Source of the DNA: an uncultured Pirellulales bacterium
GTDB lineage: Bacteria; Planctomycetota; Planctomycetia; Pirellulales; Thermoguttaceae
Length of the DNA: 64,000 nt
Direction of reading: 5' to 3'
Assembly: GCA_938015445.1 (NCBI GenBank)
Contig: CALLPE010000020.1
Coordinates: 59,001-123,000, forward strand
The notes under the pieces are model-generated. The model was not told the origin of the DNA. It made no database searches and saw only the letters and a program-made list of their open reading frames with translations. Within the stretch, counting starts at the first letter, position 1, and each line of letters begins with the position of its first letter. Both the position numbers and the translations under genes were made by a program. This document shows, one piece after another, positions 17,293 through 25,442 of this stretch.

Positions 17293-18243
17293 ATGCGTTT
17301 GCTGATGCTGGCCACTGGGCCATTCGCTGTGCCCACGTTCCGCGAACTGTATCAGACGCACCACGTGGTGCTGGCGCTGGTGACGTCGCCGCAACGCGCG
17401 CAAAGCGGAAAACCGCCGGCGCCACCCAGCCCGTTGCGGGAAATCGCCCTCCAGCACGGCACGCCTGTTTTCGATCCCGAAGATGTCAACTCGCCCGAGG
17501 CCCAAGCCCAGTTGCGCTCTTACCAAGCCGACCTGCTGGTGGTTTGCGATTACGGTCAGATACTTTCAGCCGAGACGCTGGCTACCGCCCGCTTCGGCGG
17601 CATCAACCTCCATGCCTCGCTGTTGCCCAAATACCGGGGTGCAGCGCCCATCAATTGGGCAATTTACCATGGTGAACGTCAGACCGGTGTGAGCGTGATC
17701 CACATGACGCCCCGGGTGGACGCCGGCCCGTGCGTGGCCCAAGCTGTAACCGACATCGGCCCGGATGAAACCGCCCCAGAGCTGGAAAAGCGGCTGGCGG
17801 AGATGGGCGCATGGCTGGTGCGGCGGGTGCTGGATAGCTTCGAGGCCGGACGCCTGGAGGCCCTGCCGCAAGACTCGACCAAAGCCACTCGCGCCCCAAG
17901 ACTCAAAAAAACCGACGGCCTGATCGATTGGTCTCGTCCAGCCGAAGCGATTCGCAACCAGGTTCGCGCCATGGAGCCTTGGCCTCGAACCTACACCTTC
18001 TGGCGCCGCGACAAAGGCCCGCCAGTGCGACTGATCTTTGGCCCAGTTGATGTCGTCCCACGACAGACGCCAGCCGAACCGGGGACAGTGCTCCAGGCTC
18101 AAGACGGGCGACTGGTTGTGGCCGCCGGCCAGGACGCGGTTGCACCCAGAAGCATACAACCTTCCGGAAAACGTATGATGAGCATCGACGAGTTCCTGCG
18201 CGGCTACAAAGTGCAACCGGGCGATCGCTTCGGTCCGGAGTGA
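17293..18243 (+). CDS. fmt: Methionyl-tRNA formyltransferase
   Basis: This 316-residue enzyme formylates initiator Met-tRNA using 10-formyltetrahydrofolate. The catalytic region is intact: FGGINLHASLLPKYRGAAPI near residue 99 supplies Asn and His, and VIHMTPRVDAGP near residue 136 supplies the catalytic Asp. The C-terminal OB-fold domain starts around residue 205 (LIDWSRPAEAIRNQVRAMEPWP). The usual partner def (peptide deformylase) is not adjacent. ATG at 17293 gives a normal N terminus (MRLLMLATGPFAVPTFREL). A weak ATGCCG/CGGCAT hairpin follows the stop. Confidence 0.93.
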   Translation: MRLLMLATGPFAVPTFRELYQTHHVVLALVTSPQRAQSGKPPAPPSPLREIALQHGTPVFDPEDVNSPEAQAQLRSYQADLLVVCDYGQILSAETLATARFGGINLHASLLPKYRGAAPINWAIYHGERQTGVSVIHMTPRVDAGPCVAQAVTDIGPDETAPELEKRLAEMGAWLVRRVLDSFEAGRLEALPQDSTKATRAPRLKKTDGLIDWSRPAEAIRNQVRAMEPWPRTYTFWRRDKGPPVRLIFGPVDVVPRQTPAEPGTVLQAQDGRLVVAAGQDAVAPRSIQPSGKRMMSIDEFLRGYKVQPGDRFGPE

Positions 18244-18383
18244 GCGCACACATGCCGACCGGCGGCCGAACGCCTTCCGGCATCGACTTCGGAAGCGTTT
18301 CGATTTCGGCGCAGCTTCGATGCTTCTTGCACGAACCGAAAAGTTCCAACATACGCCCACGATGGATGCTTTAGGAATCAACA

Positions 18384-19595
18384 ATGTCCACAAAAGATAG
18401 CCGTACTTCTCCGATCGCAGCAAAGACTATCTGTTTATTGGGCAATCTGGCGAGCATGTCGCGTCGGGAGGCCGGTCAACTCATCAGTCGCTACGGGGGG
18501 CTGCTGGCTGCACAACCCGGCCCGGGAGTCGATATCATCGTTGTCGGCGAGGGGACTTGGCCGTTGGCCGAAGGCGATGAAGTGGATGAGTGGCTCGACT
18601 CGGCTACGCGCCAGGCGGTCGAGGACGGAGCCATCGAAGTGATCACCGAGTCGCAATTGTTCGAGCGGCTGGGACTGCTCGAGCAACAGCCGAGAATTCG
18701 CCGGTTGTACACCCCGGCGATGCTCGCCCGATTGCTCGACGTGCCGGTGGCGATCGTCCGCCGGTGGCATCGTCGCGGGCTGATCGTGCCGGTGATGGAA
18801 GTGCGGCGGCTGCCGTACTTCGATTTTCAGGAGGTGGCCACCGCCCGGCGCCTGGCCCAACTGCTGGCGGCAGGGGTGTCGCCGCGCGAAATCGAGAAGA
18901 AACTTTCCGCCCTCGCCAAGTATCTGCCCAACGTCGCCAGACCGCTGGCGCAGTTGTCGGTGATTATCGAAGGGCGGCACATTCTGTTGCGTCAGGGAGA
19001 CGGGTTGATCGAGCCGGGAGGGCAGTTGCGATTCGATTTCAGCTCCAGCGCGCCGGCTGGAGAGGAAACGGTCGCCGGCCCCGCTCTGGCCGATGCGTTT
19101 GCTGCACAGAACCAATCGGTCTGCCTGCCCACCAGTTCCGAGCAATTATGCCGCATGGCTGCCGAGCTGGAAGACGACGGGCAGCTTGCTGCCGCCGCAG
19201 AAATGTATCGGGCGGCCATGGCATCCGGCGGGCCGACGGCCCAAATCTGCTTCCAGTTGGCCGAATTGTTGTATCGGCTGGGCGACTTGTCGGCCGCCCG
19301 CGAACGCTATTACATGGCTGTGGAGTTGGACGAAGATTTCGTCGAGGCCCGAGCCAATCTGGGCTGCGTGTTGGCCGAGATGGGACAGACAGACTTGGCC
19401 ATCGCTGCCTTCCAGGGAGCTTTGAAGTACCATCCGGATTACGCCGACGTGCATTACCACTTGGCCCGAATCCTGGAAGACCTGGGCCGCCCGGCCGAAG
19501 CCCGCCAACACTGGCAGCAGTTCCTGACCTATGCTCCTGACGACAGTCCGTGGGCCGCAGAAGCCCGGTTGCGACTGGGCGGCTGCGAGGATTGA
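18384..19595 (+). CDS. BRCT-MerR-TPR three-domain protein
   Basis: The 403-residue protein joins three modules. Residues about 10-80 resemble a BRCT domain (ICLLGNLASMSRREAGQLI, typical of the NAD-dependent ligase type). Residues about 105-175 form a MerR-like winged helix-turn-helix (YTPAMLARLLDVPVAIVRRWHRRGLI, then LPYFDFQEVATARRLAQLLAAGV). Residues about 250-395 hold four TPR-like repeats (AEMYRAAMASGG, ARERYYMAVELDEDFVEARANLG, AIAFQGALKYHPDYADVHYHLA). No ligand- or metal-binding C-terminal domain of classical MerR proteins is present. Comparable proteins are seen in planctomycetes and are of unknown function. It stands alone after fmt. Confidence 0.75.
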   Translation: MSTKDSRTSPIAAKTICLLGNLASMSRREAGQLISRYGGLLAAQPGPGVDIIVVGEGTWPLAEGDEVDEWLDSATRQAVEDGAIEVITESQLFERLGLLEQQPRIRRLYTPAMLARLLDVPVAIVRRWHRRGLIVPVMEVRRLPYFDFQEVATARRLAQLLAAGVSPREIEKKLSALAKYLPNVARPLAQLSVIIEGRHILLRQGDGLIEPGGQLRFDFSSSAPAGEETVAGPALADAFAAQNQSVCLPTSSEQLCRMAAELEDDGQLAAAAEMYRAAMASGGPTAQICFQLAELLYRLGDLSAARERYYMAVELDEDFVEARANLGCVLAEMGQTDLAIAAFQGALKYHPDYADVHYHLARILEDLGRPAEARQHWQQFLTYAPDDSPWAAEARLRLGGCED

Positions 19596-19954
19596 ACAGC
19601 GCCGCCGTCACCCGATGGAAAACCGCCCAAGTGGCCCACATTTCCAACGCTTACCCAGTCCCGCGCCGGACAAACTGACTGGTGGAATTCCGCGCGGTGG
19701 CCACCCGGTTTCAACGCACGTGGCCTTTTGGAATTCTGCGCGGTGGCTACTCGGTTTCAACACAGGTGGCCTTTGTGCCGCTGGCATAGTGGCTTGGCAG
19801 GGGCGCTGCCTATCGACACTGCGTAAACTCCAGGGGAGAAAACCTTGACATCTTCCGCCAATCAACATAGGGTAAAACATAGGCGTTGCAAGCGCGTGCG
19901 TGTGGCCAACCGGGGCTAAGTCGCCCGAAGAAATCCGTAGCAGGAGTGGCGGCC
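19596..19954. other. Intergenic gap with a 46-bp tandem duplication
   Basis: No gene is supported here. Two 46-bp copies at 19684-19729 and 19730-19775 differ at only a few positions. A short further echo (TGGCATAGTGGC) follows at about 19785. The function is unknown. Confidence 0.6.
19684..19775 (+). repeat. 46-bp direct tandem duplication
   Basis: Each copy begins GGAATTC and ends in GTGGCCTTT. This is the longest duplicated unit in the window. It lies between the TPR protein gene and the zinc-ribbon gene. Confidence 0.88.
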
Positions 19955-20785
19955 ATGATTCGCTTCGCGTGTCCGAAGTGCGGCGCACGGCTGAGCGCCA
20001 AAGAGGACATTGTTGGGCAAACGCGGCAATGCCCCAAGTGCGGCACCGCGTTGGTGGTGCCGGCGCCCCAGACGGATGGGGTGGGCTCCGACCTATCGGC
20101 CCGCCATCAATCGGCTCCGGCCCATGCTGATTCTGTGCCCAGCGGCGCGGCTAGCGGATCGTATACTGCACCACAACAGGGCGAAGCTCTAAACCCATCG
20201 GCGTCGGGAACCGCTGTGCCCAACGCAAAGCAGCAAACGGCCGCGGTGGCGTCAGGGTCATCGGTGGCGGCTGAGGAGGCCGCGGACCCGGCCGATGCTC
20301 GTGGCGCCGATCAGGCTGCCAAGAAACGTTTGCCGCTACCAGAATGGCCGCAGCGACTTAATCGCAATAACTGCTACTTGATCTGCGGACGGCACAAGAT
20401 CGTAGCTGCCTGGCAAAACAACGGCGAAGGCTGGATGCTCAAAAGCGGGGCCAACTGGATTAGCGCTATCCGCAACCGCGATCAACTCCCTACCCAAGGC
20501 GACTTCGTATTGGTGGAACTGAAGTTCTCTGAGCCTGGTCAGCCGCGCAAACTGATCGGCATTCGCTGCTACAAACTCGCACAGCGCTGGGCGCTAACCA
20601 CCCTGGACAAGGGCGACGATCATATCATGGGAAAGATCGTCGAGCTGGGCTGCCTGAACAAAGACCAAAAAGCGGCAGTGCGCACAGCGATCAAAGAGAT
20701 GTTCATGCATCAACTGTGGGAAGATGCTCATCAGGTGTGGGAATTTCTTAACGACGCCGATTATCACTCCTCGGGCGTCGGTTGA
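19955..20785 (+). CDS. Zinc-ribbon protein of unknown function
   Basis: The 276-residue protein opens with a double CxxC zinc ribbon (FACPKCGARLSAKEDIVG, then CPKCGTALVVPAP), a module placed at the N terminus of many planctomycete proteins. Residues about 45-130 are a low-complexity Ala/Gly/Ser linker. From residue 145 a compact domain follows (NRNNCYLICGRHKIVAAWQNNGEGWML, then FVLVELKFSEPG and a helical end, KAAVRTAIKEMFMHQLWEDAHQVWEFL) that I do not recognise. ATG at 19955 has AGGAG eight bases upstream. An upstream in-frame start would only add residues without conserved features. Confidence 0.72.
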   Translation: MIRFACPKCGARLSAKEDIVGQTRQCPKCGTALVVPAPQTDGVGSDLSARHQSAPAHADSVPSGAASGSYTAPQQGEALNPSASGTAVPNAKQQTAAVASGSSVAAEEAADPADARGADQAAKKRLPLPEWPQRLNRNNCYLICGRHKIVAAWQNNGEGWMLKSGANWISAIRNRDQLPTQGDFVLVELKFSEPGQPRKLIGIRCYKLAQRWALTTLDKGDDHIMGKIVELGCLNKDQKAAVRTAIKEMFMHQLWEDAHQVWEFLNDADYHSSGVG

Positions 20786-21102
20786 ACGGCGCGCGGGGAA
20801 AAGGCGCGCCGGGTCAGACTTGGCAGTCCGCGGCTGGCCGCATGCGGCGCCGTCGGCTCCGGCGGAGTGACGTGAATCGGATTTGTGGATTCGCGGGCGC
20901 TGCCTCCCAGCACGACTTGCGTTGATGCGACGGGCGCCCCATTTTCCGCGACGACGCGCAGTTTGCCGGTACCCCACGAACGCTCGGTGCTGCCAAAGGC
21001 GTTTCGCCGCCGCGGCCCTGGTCAACTCGCCGCTCAGAGGCTAGGCTGATGTGTCTTTGCCTCTTGGAGTGTCTGCTTGCCGCTTGTTTTGCGTCTGCCG
21101 CC
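20786..21102. other. Intergenic region with a GC hairpin
   Basis: The 317-base gap holds a perfect 7-bp hairpin, GGCGCGC/GCGCGCC, at 20788-20794 and 20804-20810, immediately after the zinc-ribbon gene. It has no T run, so it is at best a weak terminator. Nothing else was recognised. Confidence 0.45.
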
Positions 21103-22158
21103 ATGCGCTACGAGAACGTTTGTGTAGAAAGCTTCGCCCATACGCTGCCCGAGCAGATAGTCTCCTCTGCCGAAATTGAGCAGTGGTTGCAGCCGCTTTA
21201 CCAGCGGCTGCGCTTGCCCGAAGGCCGACTGGAACTAATGACCGGCATCGGCCAACGTCGCTTCTGGCCGCCCGGCACATTGCCCAGCCAGCAAAGCGCA
21301 ATAACGGCCGAGAAGGCATTGGCCGCCGCTGGCTTGGACAGGCGGCATGTCGGGGCACTGGTCCACGGCTCGGTGTGTCGCGACTTGCTGGAGCCAGCTA
21401 CGGCCTGTCGGGTACACAAACAGCTCGGCCTGCCGCAGCACTGCCTTGTGTACGACATTTCCAACGCATGTTTGGGGCTGCTCAACGGCGTGCTGCAAGT
21501 GGCCGACATGATCGAGCTGGGCCACATCGCCGCGGGACTGGTCGTGGGAACCGAAGACAGCCGCAGCCTGGTCGAAGCTACGGTGGCAAAACTCAACGCC
21601 GATATCACCCTGTCGCGCAGTCAGACAAAATCGGCTATGGCCTCGCTTACCATCGGCTCCGGCAGCGCCGCCATATTGTTGGTTCACAGTGCCTTGAGCC
21701 GCACGGGCAATCGGCTTCTGGGGGGTGTGGCATGGTGCAACAGCGCGGCCTGCCATCTGTGCGAAGGAGACCAAGAAGATGCCGCTGGTCCGTTGATGTC
21801 GACCGATTCGGAGACCCTGTTGCACGAGGGCGTGGCACTGGCACAGCGCGCTTTCGCCGAGTTCCTGGCCGAGTTGGGCTGGCGCCAGTCGGATGTTCAC
21901 AAAACGTTCTGCCACCAGGTGGGCCGGGCACATCAAAAGCTGCTACTGGAGCGATTGAATCTCGAGCCGACCATCGATTACTGCACGTACCCCTGGTTGG
22001 GCAACACCGGCTCGGTCGCGCTGCCGATTACCGCAGCTATCGGGATAGACAGCGGACATGTGCAGCCCGGGGACAATGTGGCCTTGTTGGGAATCGGATC
22101 GGGATTGAATGTGATTATGCTAGGCATGAATTGGCGCGAGTCGGCTTCCGGACTATAA
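21103..22158 (+). CDS. 3-oxoacyl-ACP synthase III family protein (FabH/OleA-like)
   Basis: The 351-residue thiolase-superfamily condensing enzyme keeps the catalytic triad: Cys in DISNACLGLLNG near residue 125, His in FCHQVGRAH near residue 270, and Asn in NTGSVALP near residue 304. The opening MRYENVCVESFAHTLPEQIV and LELMTGIGQRRFW differ from housekeeping FabH and resemble OleA-type enzymes, which make long-chain beta-keto acids or olefin precursors by head-to-head condensation. oleB, oleC and oleD are not adjacent, so the role stays open. ATG at 21103 is chosen because the conserved sequence begins there; 18 extra residues are possible upstream. Confidence 0.78.
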   Translation: MRYENVCVESFAHTLPEQIVSSAEIEQWLQPLYQRLRLPEGRLELMTGIGQRRFWPPGTLPSQQSAITAEKALAAAGLDRRHVGALVHGSVCRDLLEPATACRVHKQLGLPQHCLVYDISNACLGLLNGVLQVADMIELGHIAAGLVVGTEDSRSLVEATVAKLNADITLSRSQTKSAMASLTIGSGSAAILLVHSALSRTGNRLLGGVAWCNSAACHLCEGDQEDAAGPLMSTDSETLLHEGVALAQRAFAEFLAELGWRQSDVHKTFCHQVGRAHQKLLLERLNLEPTIDYCTYPWLGNTGSVALPITAAIGIDSGHVQPGDNVALLGIGSGLNVIMLGMNWRESASGL

Positions 22159-22299
22159 TGCCCTTGTGCGGAATGACGCCATCCCCGTTGCCGACGACAC
22201 CCTCCCATTATCGGCCTTCGGTGTTTCCCTCCTGTGTCGCGCTGTGATTCAGTAGAGCAATCCTGAAGTCAGTAGCGCAAAGTCGAAGGAGAAGCAGTT

Positions 22300-24078
22300 A
22301 TGCGCGCTTCACCGATGTTGTTGTTGGCTGTGACTGTGACAACCACCATGCTCGCCTGCTGTTGGTGTACTGCCGCTTCGCAGGATCAGCCGTGGCCCGT
22401 TGACGTTCCTGATTTTGTGCCAGTACAGCCGGGCGAGCATCCTCGGCTGTTGTTCCGCAAGAGCGATCTGCCGGCTTTGAGGAAGCGAGCGGAAACTCCC
22501 GAGGGCCAGGCCATCCTCAAAAGGCTTCGTATCACTCTCGACGGCAGCAATGGGGAATCGTTGCCGGCCGAATTGGGAATGAACACCAAACCTGCTGCCG
22601 ATGGGGCGGGTCCGCTAGCCGACAAGCCTGCGGGCCAGGTATTCACCATTTCTCACGTTGCCGGTTACGGCTTCCTGTACCAGATTACCGGCGATAAGAA
22701 GTATGCCGACCTAGGGCGGAAGGCAATGGATGCTGCCCTGCAAGGCTACAGGGGACGCGATGCCCGGTACTCGTTTCGCCAGCCTTACGGGGCACTGCGT
22801 GCTGGGCCATCGTTGGGCTGGACCGCGCTGGGGTACGACCTGTGCTACGATGGCTGGGACGAAGATTATCGCCGCAAGGTCGCTCAGGAAATCCAGCAGT
22901 ATAACGAAGGTCCGGCGTGCAGCTTGCCGGAACTGGTACGCGGCTCGCGCCACTTCCCCGCCAGCAATCACTGGGGAATGCAGGTAGGCGGCGGGGCGCT
23001 GGCGCTGCTGGCCATCATGGGCGATCCGGGAGTGGAACAGGACAAAATACAGGAGCTGCTCAAAGAAAGCCGGAAGGCCATGATCCGCAACGTGACCGAG
23101 GGTTTCGGCGACGGCGGATACTTCGCCGAGGGCGACGGCACGGGTAGCATGGCCAGCCACATCGTGTACCTGACCGCCATTCAGGCTTGGAAAACGGCAT
23201 TGGGCAAGGATTTCATTTCGCCGCGCGCGAATGTGCGCTGGACGGCCCTCAAATGGTTCCTGCTTACCATCCCTAAGGGCGATTTGGGGAACTTGCGCAA
23301 TTGCTTCCCAGCGCGGGGTGGATACCCACATAACATCTGGGCACGCGACGGCCTGAGCGGCGGCGGTTATTTCTGCATCGGTTACGGGGCGGTGCTGCCC
23401 GAGGAAGCATTGGGCATCTGGTGGTGGTACCATCATTACAAAATCCGACAGTGGGACGAAGCCAATGGTACTCCATGGGATACCGTGTCGGTGTATCCAC
23501 ATCACAGCATCTTGGCATTCGTAAATACCCCGTTCGGAGAGAAGCCGATTCCTATCGCCGAAGTCGTTCCCCGCGCAGTCCGCGACAGCAAGCATGGGTT
23601 TTACGCTTTCCGCAACCGCTGGCAGGACGAAAACGATATCGTCATCAGTCAGCTTGCCAAGCGATCGCCGGCCCGCTTCGCCCACGGCCCTGAGAGGTCG
23701 ATGACCATCTGGCATCATGGCAAACGGGAGCAATGGGGAAGTCTGCCACCCAATCCTACGCATTGGGAACCAATGGCCGATGGCTCGGCAATAGTCGGCT
23801 CAGGCGAGCATTGGGTGGCAATCGACTTTTCGGGGGCATCGGGGGCCGCGGGAATGATAGTCGTTACCGGTGTCGTGCCCGGCCCAGGCGGCCGCTCGTT
23901 CACAGCCGGCGGACGTACCTTCTGGCTGAAGTTCTTGACCACCGGCGCAGAGCCGGAGGTGCGAGTCGAGGGCGACAAGATCCTAGTGGGCAAACAGACT
24001 ATCGGCTTGCAAGACGGAAGGTTGGTTCTGGGGGTGACTGCCGGGCCGTGGAAACCGCTTCGCGCGGCTGGGCGGTAA
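22300..24078 (+). CDS. Secreted heparinase II/III-like polysaccharide lyase-related protein
   Basis: The 592-residue protein has a signal peptide (MLLLAVTVTTTMLACCWCTAA). Next comes the EHPRLLFRKSDLPALRKRAE segment that starts many alginate-lyase/heparinase-like alpha/alpha toroid proteins, and an HWGMQVGGGALALLAIMGDPG helix typical of the toroid. Aromatic-rich segments follow (DGGYFAEGDGTGSMASHIVY, GYGAVLPEEALGIWWWYHHY). The C-terminal part from residue 430 looks like a beta-sheet domain. A sugar-polymer substrate is likely but not identifiable. GAAGGAGAAG lies about ten bases upstream of ATG 22300. A sulfotransferase elsewhere in the window is too far away to imply linkage. Confidence 0.75.
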   Translation: MRASPMLLLAVTVTTTMLACCWCTAASQDQPWPVDVPDFVPVQPGEHPRLLFRKSDLPALRKRAETPEGQAILKRLRITLDGSNGESLPAELGMNTKPAADGAGPLADKPAGQVFTISHVAGYGFLYQITGDKKYADLGRKAMDAALQGYRGRDARYSFRQPYGALRAGPSLGWTALGYDLCYDGWDEDYRRKVAQEIQQYNEGPACSLPELVRGSRHFPASNHWGMQVGGGALALLAIMGDPGVEQDKIQELLKESRKAMIRNVTEGFGDGGYFAEGDGTGSMASHIVYLTAIQAWKTALGKDFISPRANVRWTALKWFLLTIPKGDLGNLRNCFPARGGYPHNIWARDGLSGGGYFCIGYGAVLPEEALGIWWWYHHYKIRQWDEANGTPWDTVSVYPHHSILAFVNTPFGEKPIPIAEVVPRAVRDSKHGFYAFRNRWQDENDIVISQLAKRSPARFAHGPERSMTIWHHGKREQWGSLPPNPTHWEPMADGSAIVGSGEHWVAIDFSGASGAAGMIVVTGVVPGPGGRSFTAGGRTFWLKFLTTGAEPEVRVEGDKILVGKQTIGLQDGRLVLGVTAGPWKPLRAAGR

Positions 24079-24430
24079 AGTTGCCCGCCAATGCGGTACA
24101 GCGGTATCAGCCAGCATGGTAAATTGCTCGACCAGTTTGCATCGTAAATCGCTCCCAAGCTGCATGTTGCGCGCCGGTTGCCGCCGTGTCGAAGGGTTGT
24201 GCGGAGGCTGCTTGTGGCCTGGCTGTCGTCTCGGCTCAAGCGACGGCTGTCTTCGCGCGCGAATCGACTACTGGGCGCCGAGTTGACCGACGGCAGGCGA
24301 CGGTTGGTATCATATAGGCAGAGACGCTCGGCGTTTGCTAGCCTTCTGGCAGCTCAGAACGCCGTTGGGGCGACGGCACGGTGCGCGTCGTGCCCGCCGC
24401 TGTTTAGCAGTTCTCTTGGAACATCTCCTT
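24079..24430. other. Intergenic region before queE
   Basis: This gap of about 350 bases has no supported gene. A degenerate direct repeat (GGTAAATTGCTC and CGTAAATCGCTC, about 27 bases apart) occurs near 24118-24155, close after the lyase gene. No preQ1-riboswitch-like structure was recognised before queE. Confidence 0.45.
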
Positions 24431-25117
24431 ATGCGCATCGCCGAGATATTCCGTTCTTTGCAAGGGGAAGGTCGGTTGACGGGAACCGACAGCGTGTTCG
24501 TACGCACCAGCGGCTGCAATCTCCGTTGCCGGTATTGCGACACCCCGTACGCTTCTTGGTATCCTGAAGGTGAAGACCTGTCGGTCGAGGAAATCGTAGG
24601 CTGCGTAGTGCGTTTGGGAGCTGACCATGTGGTGATTACCGGCGGCGAGCCGATGCTGTTTGCAGAGATCGTCCCCCTTACTCAGCGGTTGAGGGCGCTG
24701 GGGCTTCACATCACTATCGAAACCGCCGGTACGCTCTTCTTGCCGGTTGAGTGCGATTTGCTGTCGATCAGTCCCAAGTTGTCCAACTCGGATCCTGATC
24801 CGACGGTACATCCGCGGTGGGCGCAGCGGCACCGGGCCAGTCGGCAAGCTGTGGAGGTGATCGCTCAATTGCTCGACCGCTACGACTATCAATTGAAGTT
24901 CGTCGTCGATACGCTCGAAGATTGCCAGGAGGCCGAAGAGTTTTTGGCGCGGCTTCCGGCGGTCGACCGCAGCCGAGCGATGCTCATGCCGCAAGGAACC
25001 GATCCGGCGGCACTGGCCGAAAAAGGTCGGTGGGTCGAGCAATACTGCCGCCAGCACAAGATGGGCTTCTGTCCGCGGAAGCACATCGAGTGGTTTGGCG
25101 ATCGCCGGGGAGTCTAG
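24431..25117 (+). CDS. queE: 7-carboxy-7-deazaguanine synthase
   Basis: This 228-residue radical SAM enzyme converts carboxytetrahydropterin to 7-carboxy-7-deazaguanine in queuosine and 7-deazapurine synthesis. The cluster motif C-x3-C-x2-C is in GCNLRCRYCDTPYASW near residue 29. The SAM-binding GGEP follows near residue 72 (VVITGGEPMLF), and the opening IAEIFRSLQGEGRLTGTDSVFVR is diagnostic of QueE. ATG at 24431 starts the conserved sequence; an upstream in-frame ATG would add 32 basic residues. Other queuosine genes are not in the window. Confidence 0.92.
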   Translation: MRIAEIFRSLQGEGRLTGTDSVFVRTSGCNLRCRYCDTPYASWYPEGEDLSVEEIVGCVVRLGADHVVITGGEPMLFAEIVPLTQRLRALGLHITIETAGTLFLPVECDLLSISPKLSNSDPDPTVHPRWAQRHRASRQAVEVIAQLLDRYDYQLKFVVDTLEDCQEAEEFLARLPAVDRSRAMLMPQGTDPAALAEKGRWVEQYCRQHKMGFCPRKHIEWFGDRRGV

Positions 25118-25442
25118 CATAGCACCGTCGCGTGCTGTCGCTCGAAGCTGGATAGGTGCTGCCGCTCTAGGGTGGAAATAGCCGCTGGCGCTCAAGACCG
25201 GATATTGGCGCTGGCGCTCGAGACCGGATAGGCGGTCCGACAAGGGCGATAAGCTATATTTTCTGGCAGGCATCGGGTATCTGCCGACAAAGGCTGCGGA
25301 GCGTTACCATCGTTGTGCGGGAGTGGTTGCGATATCTGGGGCCGGTTGTGATGTTTTTTCCACGGGCGGCTGGCAGCCGGTGCTACCAGGTCGGCCCGCC
25401 CGCTGTGTGCCGAGAATACCCTGCCGCATAGGTGCTGCGCCG
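25118..25442. other. Intergenic gap with 26-bp repeats
   Basis: Two close copies of a 26-bp unit lie at 25184-25209 and 25210-25235 (core GCTGGCGCTCAAGACCGGAT), with one or two more decayed units just upstream from about 25130. No gene was found. Confidence 0.6.
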
